Assembly: GCF_000235505.1 (NCBI RefSeq)
Contig: NZ_JH379028.1
Location: forward strand, 717,483 to 781,482
DNA from: Hungatella hathewayi WAL-18680
Lineage (GTDB): Bacteria > Bacillota > Clostridia > Lachnospirales > Lachnospiraceae
Direction of reading: 5' to 3'
Length of the DNA: 64,000 nt
Part shown: positions 63,289-64,000 of the stretch, in pieces
Layout of the letters: every line of letters begins with the position of its first letter
Numbering within the stretch: the first letter of the stretch is position 1
Translations under genes and position numbers: made by a program
Notes under the pieces: model-generated
Told to the model about the DNA's origin: nothing
What the model saw: only the letters and a program-made list of their open reading frames with translations
Databases searched by the model: none

Positions 63289-64000
63289 TCAATCATCCAG
63301 CAGAAATTCACTCAGCACATAGTTGCTGATATCCACGCCAAAATCCGTCAGACGCACCCAGGGACTCTCCACCTCAATCAGTCCGTCCTCCTCCAGGCGC
63401 CTCAGCACTTCTCCGTACACATTCCACATATTGCACCCAAACCGGTTCATGAACTCCGAGCCGGATACTCCCTGGCTCATACGAAGGCCGAGAAACATGA
63501 ACTCCTCCATCTGGGCCTTGGTGGACATCTCCTCGATCTCCTTGTGGAGTTTTTCATCCGCATCCGGCTGGTTCATGTGGATGGCCTTGTAGGTCTCCAA
63601 ATCCGTCTCATTGTGGAACCGAAAGCCCTGTATGTAGGAGGATGCTCCAAGTCCCAGCCCCAGGTACTCCACGCCGGTCCAGTAACCGATATTGTGACGG
63701 CAGGCAAATCCCGGTCTGGCGTAATTGGACACCTCGTACCGCTCATAGCCCTGCTCTTTTAAATACTTCTTGGTGGCGTAATAAATCTCCCGCTCCTCGT
63801 CCTCATTTGGCAGCAGCTCCGGATGGGGATGGTACAGCTCATAAAACAGAGTCCCCTCCTCGATAATCAGACTGTACGCCGAGATATGCTCCGGCTTCAG
63901 CATGACCACCTTTTTGAGAGTGTTCTTCCAGGAAGCCACCGTCTGCCCCGGCAGGGCCGACATCAAATCCACGCTCACGTTATGAAAGCCGGCCAGCCTC
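63289..64000 (-). CDS. hemW: Radical SAM heme chaperone HemW (C-terminal part, 5' end outside window)
   Basis: The minus-strand frame is open at the window edge with no start, so only the last 237 residues are visible. It contains NVSVDLMSALPGQT, HISAYSLIIEEGTLFYEL and YEVSNYARPGFACRHNIGYWTG typical of HemW, followed by the helical C-terminal region and VSGSEFMNRFG. HemW binds heme and inserts it into enzymes. The radical SAM CxxxCxxC motif lies beyond the edge. It converges on the 3D-domain gene. Confidence 0.93.
   Translation of the reverse strand, partial: RLAGFHNVSVDLMSALPGQTVASWKNTLKKVVMLKPEHISAYSLIIEEGTLFYELYHPHPELLPNEDEEREIYYATKKYLKEQGYERYEVSNYARPGFACRHNIGYWTGVEYLGLGLGASSYIQGFRFHNETDLETYKAIHMNQPDADEKLHKEIEEMSTKAQMEEFMFLGLRMSQGVSGSEFMNRFGCNMWNVYGEVLRRLEEDGLIEVESPWVRLTDFGVDISNYVLSEFLLDD

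Overview
The window looks like a chromosomal stretch from a moderately GC-rich, anaerobic, gut-type clostridium, most likely Lachnospiraceae (Enterocloster/Hungatella-like). Supporting signs are strong GGAGG ribosome sites, the gene string mtaB-ireB-ruvX-DUF1292-fur-rnj, the hrcA-grpE-dnaK-dnaJ cluster under a perfect CIRCE element, pyruvate phosphate dikinase, 3D-domain proteins, YesM/YesN regulators and several ABC sugar-type importers. Most genes are on the minus strand. No tRNA, rRNA, CRISPR array or transposase was seen.

Region by region. 1-5680: a large secreted beta-helix protein (cut by the window edge) and an upstream pseudo-receiver gene, divergent from a LytTR response regulator and GHKL kinase pair; tandem direct repeats next to the minus-strand promoter look like the LytTR operator. 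5763-9226: a four-domain CoA-disulfide-reductase/rhodanese/TusA/DsrE fusion and a metallophosphoesterase. 9227-9802: a compact element that reads as an Fst/par-like type I toxin-antitoxin locus (26-residue membrane peptide, a small antisense RNA made from a degenerate repeat of the toxin start region, and a second diverged antisense cassette). 9803-12901: ppdK with a long leader and cre-like palindromes. 12902-19681: a permuted-papain-like protein, degV, a B12/radical-SAM gene, then era-recO-lipoprotein-glyS. 19804-31114: PreP-type protease, ydcF, U32 protease, O-methyltransferase (tail overlapped by a 132-bp palindromic element), MltG-like stub, rnj, fur, DUF1292, ruvX, ireB, mtaB. 31210-36433: an HPr-like gene with a hidden ribosome site, then a sulfur-linked operon (TSUP exporter, prmA, rsmE, cysteine desulfurase, thiI).

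36727-42433: a complete DUF3798/DUF6672 ABC importer. 42575-53815: a carbohydrate locus in which a sugar importer faces a GH65 phosphorylase, HAD phosphatase and PIG-L deacetylase set, flanked by a YesM/YesN two-component system and a wall-binding protein. 54023-56382: a LuxE/LuxC pair with no luciferase genes. 56431-61552: the class I heat-shock operon, with a terminator-like hairpin between dnaK and dnaJ. 61639-64000: two 3D-domain proteins and the C-terminal part of hemW.

Four otherwise conserved genes (mtaB, cysteine desulfurase, a sugar permease, the yesN regulator) each carry one single-nucleotide frameshift while their neighbours are intact. Uncorrected indel errors in the assembly are the simplest explanation, but raw reads would have to confirm this. 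The best candidates for new biology are the type I toxin-antitoxin locus at 9408-9774, the pseudo-receiver/LytTR surface-protein circuit, the structured element at 25054-25185, and the luciferase-free LuxE/LuxC pair.
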